A stretch of DNA of 64,000 bases from CAZSDP01 sp964605665 (lineage in GTDB: Bacteria; Planctomycetota; UBA8108; UBA1146). Under the pieces are notes generated by a model, which did not search any database, was not told where the DNA came from, and saw only the letters and a list, made by a program, of their open reading frames with translations. Each line of letters starts with the position of its first letter. Position 1 is the stretch's first letter. A program made the translations under genes and the position numbers. Location: assembly GCA_964605665.1 (NCBI GenBank), contig CAZSDP010000002.1, positions 186,001-250,000 on the forward strand, given 5' to 3'. Positions 26,146 to 37,500 of the stretch are shown in pieces.

Positions 26146-27903
26146 TCACTCCCCCTGAGTTGGCACGCTCTTGCCAGATCCTTGTCGAAGTGTGATCGGT
26201 TGATCGATGGGAAGAGGACCGAAGGTTTCACGAATTGGGGCCGTTCCACCAAAAGAGCTGGGCCAAGTCACCTCGATCTGCTCGATGTTGGTTGCGGAAC
26301 CGAGTCCGAGGTGGATTCGAGGGTCATTGCTGGCGCAGTAGCTATCGGAGCGGCGAGCGACACGATAGATCGTCCGATCGTTGAGTACGATCTTCAAGAC
26401 CGCGCCCAGAACTTCAAATCCGTCGGGACTCTCTACCTGGATCGTGACCGCGGGACCGCTCTTGGGCGCGATATTCTCTAAGAGATACGGCTTGTCACGT
26501 GAGTTGTGTACGACGATGTCGACGTCACCATCTCCGTCGAGATCGCCATATGCGACACCTCGGGTGGTGTGGCAAAGTAACTCTGCAGTTCCTCCCGTCG
26601 GCGTGATCTCTTCGAATTTCTGGCCGACTCCTCGGAAGAGTTGGTTTGGTTCCGCATAAGCGTCTTCTGCGTAGACCCGGCTCGATCTCATGACTCTTCC
26701 ATTACCAATGTAGAGATCGAGGACACCATCTTGGTCGAAGTCCGAGAAGCCGAGTCCGAATCCGGTGTAGTCGCGAGAGGGACCCGCCAGGCCAGTTAAG
26801 ACCGTCGCGTCGGTAAAAGAACCGCCACCATCATTGCGGTAAAAGGTATTCGTCTCTCCTCGGATATGGGTCATGAACAAATCAAAGTCGCCGTCTTCGC
26901 CGATATCGACCGCAGAGACGCCCATTCCTGCTTCTGCAGTTCCATTCATGTCGACGGCAGCACCATTTCGTTCGGCCAAGTTCTGAAACTGCATCGGAGC
27001 AGTTTGAAGCCAAAGTTGATTTGGATTGCCGTCATTGGCGACGTAGATGTCGGTTCGGTCGTCTCCATCGAAGTCAGCAAAGACCACACCGAGGCCATTA
27101 CCAAAGGCGGCACGACACCCAGAAGGCCTGGTGACTTCTTCAAAGGTGCCATCTCCCCGGTTTTGATAGAGCACGTCAGGGGCCGGCGCCTTGTAGTTAC
27201 TCGGTGCGCAATAGTCCCGTTGTTCGAGACCGTTTCGGCACTCGAGTTCAGTTTCTACTTTCCAGTTGAGATAGTTCGCGATGAAGAGTTCTGGATAGCC
27301 ATCTTTGTCCAGGTCGCCGAAAGCGGCGGAGCTGCTGAAAGAGGGGTCTGTGACTCCGGCTTCTTCAGAGATGTCGACAAAAGTCCCATCCCCTTCGTTT
27401 CTATAGAGGACATTTGGGCCGTAGTTGGTGACATAGAGATCGACATCGCCGTCCAAGTCGACGTCCGCACATGCCACCCCCATCCCGAAGCCTCGGTGCC
27501 CAACACCAGCGCTTTCCGTCACATCGGTAAACTGAAAGTTACCGTCATTTCGGAAGAGCCGGTTGGGAGGAGCAGGGACTTTATCGAGGAGATCTGCGCC
27601 TTGTACAAGGTAGATATCGAGGTCTCCATCGTTGTCATAATCGAACAGGGCGACACCACCGCTGACACACTCTGGAAGATGAAATCGTACTTCAGAACCT
27701 GTCCAGTGAACGTAGTCGATTCCGCTCTCCTCAATTCGATTTTTGAACCAAGGTGAAGACGGGGCTTGCGAAGTTGTCTCTGATTCTTGAGCGACCGACC
27801 CGGACCCTGATGTCTTACCCTGGTCGTTGGCATTGGGCGTGCATGAACAGCAGAGAGTCAGCAGCGCGAGGCCGATAACTCCTAAGTGTCGCTGTTGGAC
27901 CAT
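26146..27903 (-). CDS. CRTAC1-type FG-GAP/VCBS repeat lipoprotein with ASPIC/UnbV end
   Basis: 585 residues. The N terminus is hydrophobic and ends in C-C-S-C, a likely lipobox. Most of the chain is FG-GAP/VCBS beta-propeller repeats with calcium loops of the form D-Y-D-N-D-G-D-L-D-I-Y, D-V-D-L-D-G-D-V-D-L-Y and D-L-D-G-D-G-D-V-D-I. The final ~100 residues (V-E-S-P-D-G-F-E-V-L-G-A then L-G-L-G-S-A-T) match the ASPIC/UnbV module. The ATG at 27903 has GGAGG six bases upstream and overlaps the TGA of the TPR gene by one base (TGATG), so the two are translationally coupled. CRTAC1/TPR pairs are common in Planctomycetota and Acidobacteria; the function is not established. Confidence 0.92.
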   Translation of the reverse strand: MVQQRHLGVIGLALLTLCCSCTPNANDQGKTSGSGSVAQESETTSQAPSSPWFKNRIEESGIDYVHWTGSEVRFHLPECVSGGVALFDYDNDGDLDIYLVQGADLLDKVPAPPNRLFRNDGNFQFTDVTESAGVGHRGFGMGVACADVDLDGDVDLYVTNYGPNVLYRNEGDGTFVDISEEAGVTDPSFSSSAAFGDLDKDGYPELFIANYLNWKVETELECRNGLEQRDYCAPSNYKAPAPDVLYQNRGDGTFEEVTRPSGCRAAFGNGLGVVFADFDGDDRTDIYVANDGNPNQLWLQTAPMQFQNLAERNGAAVDMNGTAEAGMGVSAVDIGEDGDFDLFMTHIRGETNTFYRNDGGGSFTDATVLTGLAGPSRDYTGFGLGFSDFDQDGVLDLYIGNGRVMRSSRVYAEDAYAEPNQLFRGVGQKFEEITPTGGTAELLCHTTRGVAYGDLDGDGDVDIVVHNSRDKPYLLENIAPKSGPAVTIQVESPDGFEVLGAVLKIVLNDRTIYRVARRSDSYCASNDPRIHLGLGSATNIEQIEVTWPSSFGGTAPIRETFGPLPIDQPITLRQGSGKSVPTQGE

Positions 27904-29327
27904 CAATTTCCTCCAGGAGTGGTGGTTCTACCGGCGCGTGCTTCTGCAAAGCGCTGCTGGAGTGCACGAATCTGCGGGTGATCTGGAGCTTCTCTAGATA
28001 GCTGCAAGAGCCCCTGTTCCGCTTCTTTCCAACGGTGTTGACGAATCAAGACCGCACACAAATTTGCCCGAGGGGGGAGTGGAATGGCATTGAGCTCGAC
28101 CGATCTTCGGAAGTACTGCTCCGCTTCCGCTAGCTGATTCAGCCGAAGATGCCCTTCACCTGCCGCCGATTGAATTTCTGCGTTGAGAGGGTCGTGAAGA
28201 ATCGCTTCTTTGATGGCGATCAAGCCCTCCTGAATTCGTTCTTGAGCGAAGAGAATTCGGGTGCGGGCGAAGTGAGCGAGGCCGCTCGTCGGATGCTTTT
28301 CAACCGCGTGGTTTGCGACTTGCAAACCTCTAACGAGATCTCGTTGAGCCCAGAGTGCCTCAGATAGATTCAGAAGCGTGGGAAGATGATCAGGATCAGC
28401 ATCGAGGAGCGTCGTCAGAACTTCCGTGGCAGACTCGAAGTCGCCCTTCCGGAGATAAGCGACGGAGAGATTGGTTCGGAGAGACACATCGTCTGGATGA
28501 TCTCCCAAAGCCGAGATGAGGACACTGATGGCATCGTCATATCGACCTAATTCGATGAGGTCGGCTCCACGGTCTACTTGGAGAGTCAATCCGGTGATGT
28601 ACTGGCCGATCGACAACGATAGAGAGTCGGGGATCACTCCCGGGATCGCTCCGCTTCCCGCTCGGAGATCAGGGTCTGCTTCGTCAAATCTCTTTAGTCC
28701 TCGAAGGGCGGTTCCTCGAACAAAGAGAGCGCGATTGGAGCGAGGAGCTAGAGCAACCGCTTTCTCTGCTAGCTCGAGCGCTTCTGGAAATCGGCCTTGC
28801 AGATTTCGAAGCTGAGCGAGTGCTGCATTTGCCTCCGAGAGGGAACCCTTCAGCTGTAGAACTTTGCTCAGCTCTCGTTCGGCTGATTCGACATCGCCAG
28901 CTTCAAGGCGAGCTAGGCCATAACTGTGTCTGCCGGGTGCGAACTCCGGGAACTGCTCTGCAATCGACTGGAATTTTTGCACAGCACCGACAGAGTCGCC
29001 AAGGGCTTGTTGCGCGAGTGCTGCATGATAGAGCCACTCTGGAATGCTGGGATCGACTGCAGCTGCGTTTTCGTATGCTGTCTGAGCGAGCTGCCAGGCT
29101 TCGTTCGCCTCGTACATCATCCCCAATGTACCGTGGGCCTTGCCCGACCCCATGTCCGCTTCAATGGCTTCAATTTGTGGTTCGATGAGGCGGAGAAGTG
29201 AGGGGTCGATTTGTTGGTCTGCTGCGGGGCGCGCCGGCTCTCGAGTCACTCGAGGACCGTTTTCCGAGGTGCAGGCGGTAAGCGATAGAACGATGGCCAC
29301 AATCAGGGGAATAGAGCGGTTGCCCAT
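27903..29327 (-). CDS. TPR-repeat lipoprotein
   Basis: 474 residues from the ATG at 29327, which starts a lipoprotein signal (I-V-A-I-V-L-S-L-T-A-C, lipobox L-T-A-C). The frame is open a further 38 codons upstream without a signal sequence, so the shorter start is preferred although its ribosome binding site (AAGG, 11 bases away) is weak. The rest is about ten tetratricopeptide repeats, for example A-W-Q-L-A-Q-T-A-Y-E-N-A-A-A-V-D-P and Y-D-D-A-I-S-V-L. TPR arrays bind proteins. The coupled downstream CRTAC1 protein is the obvious candidate partner at the cell envelope. Confidence 0.9.
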   Translation of the reverse strand: MGNRSIPLIVAIVLSLTACTSENGPRVTREPARPAADQQIDPSLLRLIEPQIEAIEADMGSGKAHGTLGMMYEANEAWQLAQTAYENAAAVDPSIPEWLYHAALAQQALGDSVGAVQKFQSIAEQFPEFAPGRHSYGLARLEAGDVESAERELSKVLQLKGSLSEANAALAQLRNLQGRFPEALELAEKAVALAPRSNRALFVRGTALRGLKRFDEADPDLRAGSGAIPGVIPDSLSLSIGQYITGLTLQVDRGADLIELGRYDDAISVLISALGDHPDDVSLRTNLSVAYLRKGDFESATEVLTTLLDADPDHLPTLLNLSEALWAQRDLVRGLQVANHAVEKHPTSGLAHFARTRILFAQERIQEGLIAIKEAILHDPLNAEIQSAAGEGHLRLNQLAEAEQYFRRSVELNAIPLPPRANLCAVLIRQHRWKEAEQGLLQLSREAPDHPQIRALQQRFAEARAGRTTTPGGN

Positions 29328-29533
29328 CCAGAGAGATCCCTTCGCGAGGAGGAGAAACTTCGAGCCTACCGGTAGCATACCCGATCTTGACCTGGGACGG
29401 GAAGTTGAATTGGCGCCTATAGTTATGTGTTCCGAGAACACAGGGCAGGCACTTCTGAGGGATCAACCTCCAAACAAGGCGTCTTCCGACCGCGGTTCTC
29501 TTTGGTAACACCAGTACTCTCAAAGCGACTTCG

Positions 29534-32500
29534 CTAGCAATCTCCGCAAACAGTTCCGGTAGCGGGTGGGATCGGAGCTTCGCTACCAGAGAACAAGAAG
29601 AGCAGAGTATAGATCACGTCAGCAAGATTGAGAGCGCCGTCGCCATTTGTGTCGCAAGCACAGAGACAACTGGGGGGAGCGGATCCCAGGAACAGATAAT
29701 TGCCCAAAGTGAGGGGGTCACTGAGGTTCACAGTGCCGTCCTTATTGCAGTCCCCGACCTCTGTCACTTCAATCGTCGGGCCGGACGCAGTGTCAGAGCT
29801 CACGACGTTGGTGATCGCTAAAGTTGGGTTGTAGACTCCAGGTCCATAGCTGTGAGTGATCGTCACTCCTGGTGCAAGGCCGACATCGCTGGTCATGTCA
29901 TCCCAGTTGATGTCGATGGTCGCCGAAGAATCAAAACCATCATCGGAGGCATCGTTCAAGGTGACCTCTACTGAACCGACTCCCTCCAATGGAGAGACGG
30001 TGAAGGAGGCGGTGGGGGCGACGGAGAGCGGTGTCGTTTCGATGAAAAACTGACCAGCACCTGCTTCACCAGTTTCCCAACCACCGATTCGAATCGTGTA
30101 GGTGGTTCCGGCGAAAACTGGAACTCCAGATATCTCCGATTCGATCGAACCAGAGTCGCCATTACAGGCGATCTGATTGAGAGCTCCACACGTGCCTTCA
30201 TAGAGGACAAGGTCGCTGTCGAATGACACTAACCCGCTGGTACTTACAGTCAGGGCACCATCGATACTCGCGGTGTAACTCCACCATCCATCATTGACAA
30301 GTTCTCCCAGAAAGGTCCCTGGGCACTGAGTTGGATCGAAGTCGTCGGCACTGTCGGTGTATGGAGTGGTGTCGAGGGAATTCAAGCCGTCATTGGCGAC
30401 CAGAGCATTGAAGCACTCATTCCCCGCCGGATTGAAGAAGATTTCGAATTGACCAGATCCTCCGGGGTCTCCGGCAAACCCGCCGATGCGAATGGTGTAG
30501 AGGCTACCTGTGGTGACTGGAATCGAATCAGTGGTACCGCTAAACCCTGGGCAGCCAGGAGTGTCACAGGAGCCGCCCATTAGTATCAGGTTGCCGCAAG
30601 AGCCAGAGTACACCTCGACATTTGAATCGAAATCGATGAGGCCGCAGGTGTCGATGGTGATCGAGCCATCAGCGGGAGCTGTAAAGCTGTACCAAATGTC
30701 ATTCGTCAAAGCTGGTCCACACCCTGGTAGTCCCGCTTGAGCGAACGGGTCGGAGCTGTCGGTGGCAGACTCGGTATAAATGAAGTTCGACCCTACCTGT
30801 GCCGCAATTGCATTGGCGCAGTCGTCATTGCCCGGTGGATGAACACAACCATTTGGCGCCCCTGGCGAGTCGAGAAAGAGTGTGGCATCCGCTTCACCCA
30901 CAAAGAACGCGCCCTGAACATCGGGGCAGCGTTCAACTTGTGCCGGAGGGAAGTTCCCGCTGGGACCTGCTTGAGTGTTGCAATAGACCAGGTCCCCAGA
31001 TCCAGGTGTTTCGATCAAGGAGACACAGTCGACCAATTCTAGCCACGGCTCGACATCGAGAATGCCGTCATCTTCGCTGTCGAGGTCAGTTCCGAGAAAC
31101 CCGGTAAATCCACGCACCAAGTAGATGGTCAGGTTGTCGGAGTTTTCCAAGTTTAGGGCATCGTCGATGAGGTCCGCGATTCCGAGAGTAAAGGTGCTCT
31201 TGGCTATTACAAAGTAGTGGCTTCCATCGATCACTCCACCGGTCAGGTCGGTCACTGATTCGATCACGCCGCTCGATCCCGCTGCGTCATCGCCGATCAC
31301 CAAAATCGAGAAATCATCGAGGCTTTGGGTGGTTCCGGTGATTTCGACAAACTCGTCGATGTCCGCCCCTAACTGGTCGACTCGAATCTCGTTGAGTGAG
31401 GGGGCCTCTGGGAACAGCTCCAGATTGAGGGTTCCTAACCCCTCGCTGGCGGTTCCGAATCCGCCGACTCGGATATAGATCGTCTCCGCTTCCTCGACCT
31501 GTATCGTCAATTCGGAGTCGAAGCTCTGACAGCCAGGATCTGTTCCGCCATCTCCGTCGCAGCCGAGTAGGTTCAGCGAACTACAGCTTCCAGAATATGC
31601 CGCAAGATCGGTGTCATAGCTCACTGGATTGCAAGTGTCGATGATGAGTAGACCTCTCGAGGGCGAGGTGTATACGAACCAGGCATCATTATTGAATCCC
31701 CCGAGGTTACTGATCGATGGGCAACCGTCAGGTTCTGGGCTATTGGTGAAATCGGTGGTGTCGAATGGATTCGCACCAGTGTTGACGGGAAGAGCGAAAG
31801 AGCATGCATCTCCATTTGGACCAGCTCCTTCGTCGTCGGTGATCAGGTTGATCACTGGCCCGTTGGTGATCGGGGTGAGAAGAAGTCCACATGCATCGCC
31901 GGTGAGATACGTAGACCCTGTTTCGCCGGCCCCATTTGTTCCAAGGCGAATGAAGTCACCGGAAGCGCTAAAGAACGAATCCGCGATGAAAACCTCCACC
32001 ACGAGAACTGCGTCAGTGGGGAAGGGAACCGGAGTACTCAGGGTGATGTTCTCGAGTCGAGGTCCCCCATCCGCGATCGTCAGGAGTTCTTCATGAACGA
32101 GAGAGAGACCTCCGTCGGGCGTTCCGCCATCGGTGTCGTGCCAGAATCGCAGAGCACCTGGTTGTCCCGCACCACTTGCGGAAGTCGAGATAAAGATCCC
32201 AATTTCGATTCCGGTGATCCGCAATCCGATCGGGCAATTGAGCGGAGCGGTGTCAAAACTTCGAAAGTACGAGTTATCGGTTTGGTCATTCGCTGTGGCA
32301 GCACAGGCGGCAACGGCGGTGTCAATTGTGGTGGGGTCTACGTTCTGAGTGAGGAACGTTGTGCAGATCTGGCAGGCGGGATCTGCGTTGCAATCGGAGT
32401 CGAAGCAATCGGTTGATCCGTCGAAGTCGTCATCAACTCCGTTGTTGCAAATTTCTGCGGGGATCGGTGCCATTTCTACTGCGACATTGTTGAGGCCAAC

Positions 32501-33814
32501 GTCGATAGCTCCGAATCCGCCGATCCTAATCAAGTATGTGGTACCCGCGGTCGCGAGAATCGCCGGGGTTATCGAGTGGAAGTCTTGGCATGAAGCATCG
32601 AACGCAGCGTCACCATTGCAGGCCTCTTCAATCAGAGCTCCGCAGCTACCACTGTACAAGATCGTGTCGGTATCAAATCCATTGAGGTCGCAAGTACTTA
32701 CTGTGAGTACGCCGGTGACATCTGGAGTGAACGAAAGCCACACATCGTTGATGAAGGAGCCAGAGTCGGTACAGGGAATTGTGGGTGCTGGAATTGATGC
32801 TGTGGATGCATTGCTCGTATCGACTGTCGTGTTGAAGACGCCGAAACCAGTGCCCGTGAGTACATCGGCTCCCCCGCAGTCATCGTTGGTGAGAGGCGCC
32901 ATGCAGCTGATGTTCAAGCCGATGACTCCGCTGTCTCCGTCCCAGCCTTGGACCCGAACTAAGTAGGTTGTTCCCGACGACACGGGGAAGGTCACCAAGC
33001 TGAGAAAGCCGGTACCCCCATCATCATCGCAGGCAAGAATGGTGCCTCCGCAGCCGCTCAGCACCTCGAGTACGGTGTCGTCTCCTGGACCGATGGTGGT
33101 TTCGATCGTCGCCTCGCCACTACAACTTGCCGTGTAGGCGATCCAAACATCGGGACTTGGGAAGCTACAGGACACCGGTGTCATGTCCGGAGTTGCGCTT
33201 GTCGTATCGACGAGAATTCCCATCCCTTCCCCGGTCGCGAACGGATTAGCACAATCATCTGGAGATGGGGTCACGCAGGCAGGATCCATGCCACAATTCG
33301 CAACGTCCGCACAGTCAACAAGACCGTCGCCATCGTTGTCGATTCCGTCGGAACAATTCTCCGCTGTGAAAGCACCACAAGTGATGTCCAAAGTGATGGG
33401 GCCTGTTGTGCCATTCCAACCAGAAACACGGATGTAGTAGGTTGTTCCGAAACTAGCGTTGAGCTCAACGAAGCTGAGAAAACCTGCCCCATCATCGTCA
33501 TCGCAAGCGATGACTGATCCACCGCATGAGTTCCATACTTCGATGATGGTGTCACCCGCTGGTCCGGCTGTTGTTTCGATCGTTGCCGTACCGGTACAAC
33601 CCGCGGTATATGCGATCCAAACGTCGGGAGCGGGAATTCCGCATGTTGGCGCAGGCGCACCGTTAGTTGCGTTTGTGGTATCGACCACTAGTCCCATCGC
33701 CTCGCCGGTTGGAATGGCGTTTTGGCAAATGTCTGCAGGGCCAGCGATAGCAAGAGTTGCAGAGTAGGCGAACAGGAGTCCAGCGAGGACTGTAGCCTTC
33801 AACGAAATACGCAT
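29534..33814 (-). CDS. Giant secreted PPC-like / lamin-tail / PKD / dockerin protein, paralog A
   Basis: 1426 residues from the ATG at 33814, which gives a signal peptide (A-T-V-L-A-G-L-L-F-A-Y, cleavage after A-I-A-G or nearby). In order: three PPC-like beta domains (about 26-455), split by a calcium-binding D-G-I-D-N-D-G-D-G-L-V-D-C type linker; a ~195-residue domain opening C-T-T-F-L-T-Q-N; a fourth PPC-like domain; a lamin-tail-like domain (about 820-1010, L-N-E-I-R-V-D-Q); two more PPC-like domains; one PKD domain (about 1270-1355); and a C-terminal dockerin-like pair (D-C-N-K-D-G-T-V-N-L-S-D and D-T-N-G-D-G-A-L-N-L-A-D). The A-P-D-V-W-x-A-Y-T-A motif marks the first two PPC-like domains. 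No enzymatic site is seen. It is the most diverged of three tandem paralogs. Confidence 0.88.
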   Translation of the reverse strand: MRISLKATVLAGLLFAYSATLAIAGPADICQNAIPTGEAMGLVVDTTNATNGAPAPTCGIPAPDVWIAYTAGCTGTATIETTAGPAGDTIIEVWNSCGGSVIACDDDDGAGFLSFVELNASFGTTYYIRVSGWNGTTGPITLDITCGAFTAENCSDGIDNDGDGLVDCADVANCGMDPACVTPSPDDCANPFATGEGMGILVDTTSATPDMTPVSCSFPSPDVWIAYTASCSGEATIETTIGPGDDTVLEVLSGCGGTILACDDDGGTGFLSLVTFPVSSGTTYLVRVQGWDGDSGVIGLNISCMAPLTNDDCGGADVLTGTGFGVFNTTVDTSNASTASIPAPTIPCTDSGSFINDVWLSFTPDVTGVLTVSTCDLNGFDTDTILYSGSCGALIEEACNGDAAFDASCQDFHSITPAILATAGTTYLIRIGGFGAIDVGLNNVAVEMAPIPAEICNNGVDDDFDGSTDCFDSDCNADPACQICTTFLTQNVDPTTIDTAVAACAATANDQTDNSYFRSFDTAPLNCPIGLRITGIEIGIFISTSASGAGQPGALRFWHDTDGGTPDGGLSLVHEELLTIADGGPRLENITLSTPVPFPTDAVLVVEVFIADSFFSASGDFIRLGTNGAGETGSTYLTGDACGLLLTPITNGPVINLITDDEGAGPNGDACSFALPVNTGANPFDTTDFTNSPEPDGCPSISNLGGFNNDAWFVYTSPSRGLLIIDTCNPVSYDTDLAAYSGSCSSLNLLGCDGDGGTDPGCQSFDSELTIQVEEAETIYIRVGGFGTASEGLGTLNLELFPEAPSLNEIRVDQLGADIDEFVEITGTTQSLDDFSILVIGDDAAGSSGVIESVTDLTGGVIDGSHYFVIAKSTFTLGIADLIDDALNLENSDNLTIYLVRGFTGFLGTDLDSEDDGILDVEPWLELVDCVSLIETPGSGDLVYCNTQAGPSGNFPPAQVERCPDVQGAFFVGEADATLFLDSPGAPNGCVHPPGNDDCANAIAAQVGSNFIYTESATDSSDPFAQAGLPGCGPALTNDIWYSFTAPADGSITIDTCGLIDFDSNVEVYSGSCGNLILMGGSCDTPGCPGFSGTTDSIPVTTGSLYTIRIGGFAGDPGGSGQFEIFFNPAGNECFNALVANDGLNSLDTTPYTDSADDFDPTQCPGTFLGELVNDGWWSYTASIDGALTVSTSGLVSFDSDLVLYEGTCGALNQIACNGDSGSIESEISGVPVFAGTTYTIRIGGWETGEAGAGQFFIETTPLSVAPTASFTVSPLEGVGSVEVTLNDASDDGFDSSATIDINWDDMTSDVGLAPGVTITHSYGPGVYNPTLAITNVVSSDTASGPTIEVTEVGDCNKDGTVNLSDPLTLGNYLFLGSAPPSCLCACDTNGDGALNLADVIYTLLFLFSGSEAPIPPATGTVCGDC

Positions 33815-34433
33815 CGGTTTACCTATCTCTATAGAGATACGAAGGTCGCCAAGATGAGCGGGAGAGTCTTCGCTTCTTCGAGGCTTCAAATCGAAAAATC
33901 TAAGTCGAATCAATGTGAGGGATTGAGAGCGAAGATTGGCTCGGTCGAGGAGGCGAGGCGAGTTCTTAGCCGAGAGTGTCTGGGTGGAAGTTACCACCGA
34001 ATTCGCCACAGAGATGGCCGCACCGAATCTGTTCTTGATCCCTGAAGAATGTCTGTTGCACCAATTCAAGAGCCCGAAGCGATTTCACTGACGAAGAGAA
34101 CGTTGAAAGTAGGTCAAGTATCTCAGCTAACGAGGGCTCGGACTTGCGATAGCTACTCAGATTGCCTCAATAGGACTTGTTGCAAAGAGATCTCGCCGTG
34201 AAAACTAAGAGGCTTAAGTCCAGATGATACCGGCGAGAAGAGCGACCGTGAAGTCTGCAATCGACAGTTAGGAATGAGAACTCCAAGCATGACAGTTGAG
34301 TCATATTGGTCAGCCATTTCATTCGATTGGCAGTTTGTCATATCGAGAGTCGTCGTCTATGTGGAAGGGCCTTCCGACAGCATTCTCGAGCCTGCTGCAG
34401 GCATCCAGCTTCAATATAGGTACCCATAACAAA
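33815..34433. other. Intergenic stretch between paralogs A and B
   Basis: About 620 bases, with no supported gene. Immediately upstream of paralog A lies a perfect 16-bp palindrome (33824-33839). The promoter of paralog A should be here. Confidence 0.5.
33824..33839. promoter_or_regulatory. 16-bp perfect palindrome before paralog A
   Basis: TATCTCTATAGAGATA ends ten bases before the ATG of paralog A and abuts its ribosome binding site. It could be an operator or a small 5'-UTR hairpin that affects initiation. It was not noticed upstream of paralogs B or C. Confidence 0.3.
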
Positions 34434-34468
34434 GCGAAGGCTCGAGGGGGTTCCCCTCGAGCCTTCGC
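34426..34468 (-). terminator. Terminator of paralog B
   Basis: A perfect 16-bp stem (34434-34449 with 34453-34468) with a three-base loop. On the minus strand it runs into TTTGTTATG. The arm sequence GCGAAGGCTCGAGG is nearly repeated in the terminator of paralog C. Confidence 0.8.
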
Positions 34469-34513
34469 GTGATGAATCGCGGGAGTTCGCTCGCCGCGAA
34501 TCGAGAGCCGAGA

Positions 34514-37500
34514 CTAGCAGCCGCTATTCGGAGCTGGCTGCACCGGGGCGCTACCACTGGAGAAGAGCCACAGCAGTGTGTAGACGACGTCACCGAGATC
34601 GAGGAGTCCGTCTCCATTCACGTCGCACGCTCCTGGGCAAGCTGGAGCGGCACCGCCACTGAAGAGGTACTCGGCCAAAGCGACTGCGTCACCAACATCG
34701 GCCATACCGGAAAGATCGCAGTCGCCCATGGCGATCGCTTCAATCGGCATGCTCATCGCAGTGTCTGATCCAAAGGAATTCGAGACAGTCACTGCAACAG
34801 TGTAAGTGCCAGGACCATAGGTATGCATGGCAGTGGATCCCGGAGCAAGACCGCTATCAGTGGTCATGTCGCCCCAGTTGATCTCAATCGTTGCTCCAGC
34901 ATCCATACCGTTGTCAGAAGCATCGATCAGAGTCGCTTCGAGCGGCGCGATCGCCTGCAATGGCGAGATGCTGAAGGAGGCAGTCGGTGAAACCGCGATC
35001 GGAATGACGGCGATCTCGAACTCACCAGTTCCAATCTCACCATCGCCCCAACCACCGATTCGAATCGTGTAGGTGGTGCCCGCGGTCACAGGGAGTCCGA
35101 GAACCTCTGACTGAAGAGGACCGGCATCTCCATTGCATGCGATTTGAGTCAGTGCACCACAAGCACCTTCGTAGATCACCAGGTCTGTATCGACTGCCGT
35201 CAATCCAACGGTGGTGACGTCCATCGTTCCGTCGATACTCGGGGTGTAGGTCCACCAACCGTCACTAATCAGCTCGCCCAAGAAAGTGCCGGTGCATTGA
35301 GAAGCGTCGGAAGCATCTGCGCTGTTGGTGTACGGCGTGGTGTCGAAGGGATTGAGGCCGTCGACTGCTGGAAGTGCGTTGTCGCATTCGTCACCAGCTG
35401 CGACGAAGGAAACGGTGAGAAGACCATTACCCGCTTCACCGACCTGCCAACCACCAACCCGTAGGAGATACTCAGTACCTGCGGTGACAGGAGCAGAGAC
35501 GAGCGAACTGAAGTTCACTCCACCGCCATCTCCGTCACAAGCGAGGAGATTGAGTGCGCCACAGCTACCGTCATAGAGAGCGGCATCGGTGTCGAACTCG
35601 CTACCAGAAGTGTCGATCGTCAGCGTTCCGTCACCGCTGGCGGTGTAGGTGAACCAAACATCTTGAGCTATCTGTCCGAAGAAGTTGGTGCAACCGGTGG
35701 GGGCGGCGTCTGCACTGTCCGTCGCCGTCGCCGACCAGAAAGTATTGATCCCGTCAGTGATCGTCAGCGCTCCACCGCACTCGTCATTCGGTGGGGGAGT
35801 GAGGCAAATGTTTGCAGCGCCCGGAGTGTCGAGCAAGAGGGTTGCATCCGCCTCACCGATCACGAACACACCCAGTTCATCGGGGCAGCGCTCAATCTGC
35901 GAGGGAGGGAAGTTTCCATCGGGACCGACTTGAGTCGAGCAGTAGACGAGATCACCCGATCCTGGGGTCTCGATGATCGACACACAGTCCGCAACCTGAG
36001 TCCATGGTTCAGCGTCGAGAGTACCGTCGTCGTCGGTGTCGAGATCGTCACCCAGTGCACCGGTGAAGCCTTCGACGAGGTAGAGAGTCAAGTTGTCGGA
36101 GTTTTCGAGATTGAGCATGTCGTCGGTGAGGTCAGCCATCCCGAGGGAGAACGTGCTCTTGGCGATCACGAAGAAGTGGCTTGCTCCCAAGGCTCCGCCG
36201 GTGAGGTCGGTCACGGACTCGATCACACCACTCGATCCACCTGCATCGTCGCCGATGGCGATGATGGAGAAGCCATCCAAAGATTGCACTGTGCCGGCGA
36301 TCTCGATGAATTCGTCGTTGTCCGCTCCGAGTTGGTCGAAGCGAATCTCACTGAACTGCGGAAGATCAGGGATCAGCTCGAGATTGAGAGTTCCAATACC
36401 CTCATCGCCAGGACCCCATCCACCCACACGGATGTAGATCGTCTCTCCCTCACCCACGCTGACAGTCAATGACGAATCAAAGAGTTGGCAACCTGGAGTA
36501 TTGACGTCTCCACTGCAACCTAGATTGGTGAGTGCACCACAGGTACCACTGTAGGCGCCCAAATCAGTGTCGTAACTCATTGCATCGCAAGTGTCGATGA
36601 TCAGTTGTCCACTTGACGGAGAGGTGTAAACAAACCAGCCGTCGTTGTGGAATCCACCGACTCCTGAGCCCATCGGGCAGTCGGTCGGATCGGCACTATC
36701 GGTGAAATCGGTGGTGTCGAATGGATTCGCACCTTCAGAGACCGGGAACGCGAATGTGCAGGAATCGCCATTCAGTCCGCCACCTTGGTCATCGACGATC
36801 AGATTGATGATCGGCCCGCCAGTAATCGGGGTGAAGACGAGACCACAAGGCGCTCCGGTGAGGAATGCCGGAACGGTATCTCCAGCGCCGTTGGCACCCA
36901 ACCGGATCACGTCGCCGGTTCCGCTGAAGAAAGAGTCGGCGATGAACACTTCAGCGACGACCGTTGCGTCTTTGACGAAGACCGCGGGAGTACTGAGGGT
37001 GATCGTTTCCAAGCGAGCTGCTCCGTCTGCGATCGTCAGAATCTCCTCATGGATCAGCGTCATTCCAGTATCTGGGCTACCTCCGTCGAGGTCGAACCAG
37101 AGACGGACTGCACCCGGCTGGCCCATGCCACTTACTGAAGTGGAGAATGCGACTCCAAATTCGACCCCTGTGACCCGAACTCCGTCAGGACAGAAGAGGG
37201 TGCTCGTATCGAAGCTACGGTAGTAGGAGTTGTCGGTCTGGTCCGCCGCACTCGCCGCACACGCGGGGACGGCAGCGTCGATGGTGACCGGGTCGATGTT
37301 CTGGGTGAGGAAAGTGGGGCAGACCATGCAAATGGGATCCATCGTGCAGTCAGTATCGAGGCAGTCAGTCGCTCCATCGAAGTCGTCGTCTGCTCCGTTA
37401 GCACAGTCTTCCGCCGGAACGGGTCCCATGGTGATTGCGACCGTATTTGGCCCGCTTTCCGCGGCGCCCCAACCACCGATCCGTATCAAGTACTCGATAC

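Noticed and set aside
26866..27756. 296-codon plus-strand open frame opposite the CRTAC1 gene
   Set aside because: The VCBS repeats on the minus strand are unmistakable; the plus-strand product has no family features or ribosome binding site.
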